Assembly (NCBI GenBank): GCA_002299425.1
Contig: DBNW01000040.1
Span: 1-35,958, forward strand
Source of the DNA: Methylococcaceae bacterium UBA662
GTDB lineage: Bacteria; Pseudomonadota; Gammaproteobacteria; Methylococcales; Methylomonadaceae
Length of the DNA: 35,958 bases
Reading direction: 5' to 3'
Position numbers and translations under genes: made by a program. The notes under the pieces are model-generated. The model was not told where the DNA came from. It made no database searches and saw only the letters and a list, made by a program, of their open reading frames with translations. Of the stretch, positions 33,081 through 35,958 are shown piece after piece (position 1 is the first letter of the stretch; each line of letters starts with the position of its first letter).

Positions 33081-33119
33081 GCGGATTCAGTGGTACCAAC
33101 CGGGCGCCCCGGATGCGGC

Positions 33120-33950
33120 TTAAAGACCTAACGGCGGTTGTGGCGGGCCGGTTAGCTGGACGCTCAGCACATCCCCCAGCACCAGTTGGCCACATTGATT
33201 ATGCAGGGCATTTTGGCCGAAATAGACTTTGTTTTGCCAAAGTCGGCTGCGGTTTAGGGTGGCTAAAGGTTCCTTGCCAGACTCCCCTGTTTCTTGGTTT
33301 ACGGTTGGCACCGAGCAACGGGAGCAGGGTTTGGGCAGCCTAAAGCCGATTGTACCGATCACTATTTCGCGCCAATAATCCTCTGCATAGCCTTCACAGC
33401 CTGACACCACCAAGTTGGGGCGGAAACGGTTCATGGGCAAGGGTGCGGGCATCGCTGCATTCAACGCGGCCAAAGAACCTTCCGAAATAATCAAGAAAGG
33501 AAAGCCGTCGGAGAAGGCCACTTGGTCGTCGTCGCAGGCATAGTGACCCTCCACGGCGCGGACAGTGTGCTCGGGCTGGAAAACAAGGCGGCAATCCAAT
33601 TCAAGAAAGTCGCTAAGCCATTGGTCGGCTTGATGAGATACCCTAATCGCAAGGCAGCGGTCTTGCCAAATTGTGCAAGAAACCCGCTCGCCGTCGTCAA
33701 CAGACAGAGGGAGAACCAAATGTTCCCTGTCTGGCACCGATAAAACTAAGTTTTCGTTGTCGAGGGCGGTCTTGACTAGGGCCATGCGGGGTATTTTCCG
33801 CTGGCTTAAAAATTGGCCGTTACGGTCAACCAGCATCCATTGGCGGTCGTAGCGCAACCCGGTTTTTGTCACCGGCCATTGCGCTACGCGGATGCCGGAA
33901 AGGGATTTCACCGGGTATACAACAATATCGGTCAGCGTTATCGGGTTCAT
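33120..33950 (-). CDS. MOSC-domain protein (YcbX-like)
   Basis: 276 residues: an N-terminal MOSC beta-barrel domain (about 1-120; ITLTDIVVYPVKSLSGIR at 4-21 and LRYDRQWMLVD at about 32-42) and a C-terminal MOSC domain. The latter has NRFRPNLVVSGC, then KPCSRCSVPTVNQETGE (about 209-225) containing the conserved Cys thought to bind molybdenum cofactor sulfur. E. coli YcbX detoxifies N-hydroxylated base analogues and can carry a 2Fe-2S domain, but that C-terminal ferredoxin domain is absent here. It starts seven bases after the PilZ gene on the same strand, so the two are probably co-transcribed. It is convergent with the GT39 gene, with 39 bases between. Confidence 0.87.
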   Translation of the reverse strand: MNPITLTDIVVYPVKSLSGIRVAQWPVTKTGLRYDRQWMLVDRNGQFLSQRKIPRMALVKTALDNENLVLSVPDREHLVLPLSVDDGERVSCTIWQDRCLAIRVSHQADQWLSDFLELDCRLVFQPEHTVRAVEGHYACDDDQVAFSDGFPFLIISEGSLAALNAAMPAPLPMNRFRPNLVVSGCEGYAEDYWREIVIGTIGFRLPKPCSRCSVPTVNQETGESGKEPLATLNRSRLWQNKVYFGQNALHNQCGQLVLGDVLSVQLTGPPQPPLGL

Positions 33951-33957
33951 ACGCGAC

Positions 33958-34317
33958 TTATTTGAAAACCAACTGGGTTTGTGTGGCTATGAAATAGTCG
34001 CCTAGCGCGTGGTGCTGGCAATCAAACCGTATACCGTATTCGTTTTTTGCGAGCGCTAAGGTGCGGTGGCGAACAATTTGGGCAGGGATAGAAAATTCCT
34101 TGCCGGTTTTAAAATGCAAAATCAGTCTGACTTTCTGGTGGACCGAAAGTCTTTCAACGGTCAGAATCGCCGCCCCTTTGCTGGTAATGTCGGTAAGTTT
34201 GACGACAACGGTTTTCTGGAACAAAAAAGACCGAAACACCAAATAAACTGAAATATCGTCCCTTACATAGCGCACCGCAGTTCTGGTGTAAGTGGGCGGT
34301 TTTGCAATTAAAGCCAT
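33958..34317 (-). CDS. PilZ-domain cyclic-di-GMP receptor protein
   Basis: 119-residue single-domain PilZ protein. The RxxxR half of the c-di-GMP site is RTAVR (Arg12, Arg16), and the second half, normally D/N-x-S-x-x-G, reads DITSKG (43-48) with Thr in place of Ser. The C-terminal AQIVRHRTLALAKNEYGIRFD is the typical end of the PilZ barrel. It probably senses c-di-GMP and acts on an unknown partner. It sits seven bases ahead of the MOSC gene with no terminator between; that pairing is unusual and may be only positional. No strong ribosome site is visible before the ATG. Confidence 0.85.
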   Translation of the reverse strand: MALIAKPPTYTRTAVRYVRDDISVYLVFRSFLFQKTVVVKLTDITSKGAAILTVERLSVHQKVRLILHFKTGKEFSIPAQIVRHRTLALAKNEYGIRFDCQHHALGDYFIATQTQLVFK

Positions 34318-34470
34318 TTTTTTTCATTGGGTGGGCGGATGGCCATACGGGGTTCTTCCCATGGTGGTTGATGGGCTTGATAAATCGGCGCATGGTAGCC
34401 AATAGCAGGAATTTGTCCAGACCTTCTTCTCAACAGTCTGTCCCCTGTCGACACCTTAAGAACTCCGGCT

Positions 34471-34515
34471 TTATTAAATCAAGAGGCGGTGGTAGAGTTA
34501 TAGCTTATTAAATCA
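34471..34515 (+). repeat. Direct repeat upstream of sodB
   Basis: TTATTAAATCA occurs twice, at 34471-34481 and 34505-34515, start-to-start 34 bases (about three helical turns). The gene-free stretch from 34318 to 34582 otherwise shows no clear Fur box or promoter. The repeats could be operator half-sites or an AT-rich upstream element. Confidence 0.4.
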
Positions 34516-34582
34516 CTGGGTTTTTTGCCCGGTCTTTGCGTTCCGTAATTTTTTTGTCAACACAAACCTTGAGGATTATCAA

Positions 34583-35164
34583 ATGGCTTTCGAACTTCCT
34601 GCCTTACCTTACGCACCCAACGGATTGGCCCCTTATATTTCCGAGGAAACGCTGGAATACCATTACGGCAAACACCACCAAACCTATGTGACTAACTTGA
34701 ACAACCTGGTTCCCGGCACCGAGTTTGAAAGCTTGTCGTTGGAAGAAATTGTCATGAAATCGTCGGGGGGCATTTTTAACAATGCGGCGCAAGTGTGGAA
34801 CCACACCTTTTATTGGAACAGCCTAGCCCCTAACGCGGGCGGCGAGCCGACCGGTGCCTTAGCCGAGGCTATCAACGCGCAATTTGGTTCTTTTGAAGCA
34901 TTTAAAACAGCATTCAGCCAATGCGCGGTCACTACCTTCGGCTCTGGCTGGGCTTGGTTGGTGAAAAATGCAGACGGTTCTTTAGCCTTAGTCAGCACCA
35001 GCAACGCCGGCTGCCCATTGACGGCTGGGCAAACACCGCTGTTGACTTGCGATGTGTGGGAACATGCTTATTACATTGATTACCGTAACGCCCGCCCAAA
35101 GTATTTAGAAGCGTTCTGGGCTTTGGTGAATTGGGATTTTGCTGCGGCTAATTTCGCCGCTTAA
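34583..35164 (+). CDS. sodB: Superoxide dismutase [Fe]
   Basis: Converts superoxide to oxygen and hydrogen peroxide in the cytoplasm. 193 residues, as in E. coli SodB. Metal ligands are visible: His in EYHYGKHHQTY (about 27), His in QVWNHTFYW (about 73-74), and Asp and His in CDVWEHAYYIDY (about 156-160). AAQVWNHTFYW and the residues around FGSGWAWLV are of the iron type, though metal specificity from sequence alone is not certain. It has no signal peptide. GAGGA lies upstream of the ATG. It is separately transcribed, with a direct repeat upstream and a strong terminator after it. Confidence 0.96.
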   Translation: MAFELPALPYAPNGLAPYISEETLEYHYGKHHQTYVTNLNNLVPGTEFESLSLEEIVMKSSGGIFNNAAQVWNHTFYWNSLAPNAGGEPTGALAEAINAQFGSFEAFKTAFSQCAVTTFGSGWAWLVKNADGSLALVSTSNAGCPLTAGQTPLLTCDVWEHAYYIDYRNARPKYLEAFWALVNWDFAAANFAA

Positions 35165-35193
35165 TTTCTTTTTCTTAATTTCTTAGATGATTC

Positions 35194-35233
35194 AAGCCCT
35201 CCGTATCATTGTAAAGATACCGGGGGCTTTTTT
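35194..35233 (+). terminator. Intrinsic terminator after sodB
   Basis: AAGCCCTCCGTATC and GATACCGGGGGCTT pair at 12 of 14 positions around an eight-base loop and are followed by a T run ending at 35233. The T run ends 12 bases before the ATG of the next gene, whose ribosome site starts three bases later. Confidence 0.8.
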
Positions 35234-35245
35234 ATGGAGGTGGCT

Positions 35246-35938
35246 ATGGCTGTTGTTTTAATCACGGGAGCAAACCGGGGCTTGGGTTTGGAGTTTTGTC
35301 GTCAGTATGCCGAGGACGGTTGGCAGGTGTTGGCTTGTTGCCGCCATCCCCATCAAGCCGAGGCCTTGCTTAAGCTGGCGGAACAATTTAACGCTGTTCA
35401 AATAAACGCTTTAGATGTGGCTGATTTTGCCCAAATCGACGCATTGGCAGAACAGTCTGACCGGCCTGTTGATGTGTTAATCAACAATGCCGGGGTTTAC
35501 GGCGACAAATCGAGCAGTGGCTTTGGTAGCTTGGATTACTCGGCCTGGTCTGAAAATTTTCGGGTCAACAGCCAAGCCCCGGTTAAAATGGCCGAAGCGT
35601 TTTTGCCGCAGCTTAAAGCCGGTGAGAAAAAACTGCTGGTGGCCATCAGCAGCTTGATGGGCAGCATCGCCGACAATACCAGTGGCGGCAGTATGCTGTA
35701 CCGTACCAGCAAAGCAGCGTTGAATGCAGCAATGAAAACCTTGGCCATAGACCTTAGCAAGCATTCTGTGGGGGTGTTGACCCTGCATCCCGGTTGGGTG
35801 AAAACCGACATGGGCGGGCCGAATGCCTTAATCAGCGTGACTGAGAGCGTGGCGGGTATGCGTTCAGTGATAGCTGACTTTACCCTGCCGCAATCGGGTA
35901 GCTTCGTCAATTACGCCGGCAAAATCATGCCGTGGTGA
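35246..35938 (+). CDS. Short-chain dehydrogenase/reductase
   Basis: 230-residue classical SDR with a Rossmann fold. The cofactor motif TGANRGLG lies at residues 7-14, NNAG at about 80-83, the catalytic Ser in ISSLMGS near 137, and Tyr152-Arg-Thr-Ser-Lys156 as the YxxxK pair, so it should be active. Substrate is unknown; the sequence resembles the C-factor/sniffer-like carbonyl reductase group. The ATG at 35246 is chosen over the one at 35234 because GGAGGTGG sits just upstream of it and is part of the longer frame. The sodB terminator ends immediately before its ribosome site, leaving no room for its own promoter. Confidence 0.88.
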   Translation: MAVVLITGANRGLGLEFCRQYAEDGWQVLACCRHPHQAEALLKLAEQFNAVQINALDVADFAQIDALAEQSDRPVDVLINNAGVYGDKSSSGFGSLDYSAWSENFRVNSQAPVKMAEAFLPQLKAGEKKLLVAISSLMGSIADNTSGGSMLYRTSKAALNAAMKTLAIDLSKHSVGVLTLHPGWVKTDMGGPNALISVTESVAGMRSVIADFTLPQSGSFVNYAGKIMPW

Positions 35939-35958
35939 TTGAAATGGTCTAATAAAAC

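Noticed and set aside
34516..34535. Possible terminator CTGGG-TTTTTT-CCCGG upstream of sodB
   Set aside because: Only five pairs including a G-T wobble, with the T run in the loop rather than after the stem.

Overview
This window is a block of gammaproteobacterial chromosome, mostly housekeeping genes, with the GC content and gene set of a free-living aerobe. Three things point to a gammaproteobacterium: an initiator tRNA directly upstream of rimP-nusA-infB-rbfA-truB-rpsO-pnp, a gshB-tonB-yqgE-ruvX-pyrR-pyrB-pyrC' cluster, and SpoT next to RpoZ. The order Methylococcales is my guess from overall gene content, but no methane- or methanol-oxidation gene is present to prove it. I see no phage, intact insertion sequence, CRISPR array or rRNA operon.

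Layout: 1-1969 holds the end of a sulfite reductase hemoprotein gene (cut by the window edge) and its DUF934 partner, closed by a bidirectional terminator. 2036-10866 (minus strand) is the full metY-rimP-nusA-infB-rbfA-truB-rpsO-pnp translation and RNA-metabolism operon, with a clear promoter ahead of the tRNA and two terminator hairpins between the tRNA and rimP. 10974-12446 (minus) is a polysaccharide flippase. 12447-12825 is gene-free and carries two related imperfect palindromes. 12826-16447 holds a DUF2062 membrane protein, ComEC and an AIM24-family protein. 16488-16926 (minus) is rpmB-rpmG.

17056-22695 is a tightly packed seven-gene operon, gshB-tonB-yqgE-ruvX-pyrR-pyrB-pyrC', in which nearly every junction overlaps. 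Its probable promoter overlaps the divergent rpmB promoter. The dihydroorotase-like last gene has lost its metal ligands, so it is a structural partner of aspartate carbamoyltransferase rather than an enzyme. The pyrB/pyrC' junction contains a run of nine G.

22810-23730 (minus) is rimK. 23936-25704 is a thioredoxin-like protein plus phosphoglycerate kinase. 25791-28211 is rpoZ-spoT (stringent response), preceded by two tandem hairpins. 28296-29730 (minus) is a FetAB-type iron exporter. 30026-33080 is pip-ubiX-glycosyltransferase 39. 33120-34317 (minus) is a PilZ protein and a MOSC protein. 34583-35938 is Fe superoxide dismutase and a short-chain dehydrogenase.

I did not find an obviously new multi-gene system. 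The observations most worth checking are at the regulatory and junction level: the G9 tract that could fuse PyrB to PyrC', the terminator hairpins lying just upstream of the rimP, rpoZ and SDR start codons, the overlapping rpmB/gshB promoters, and the REP-like palindromes.
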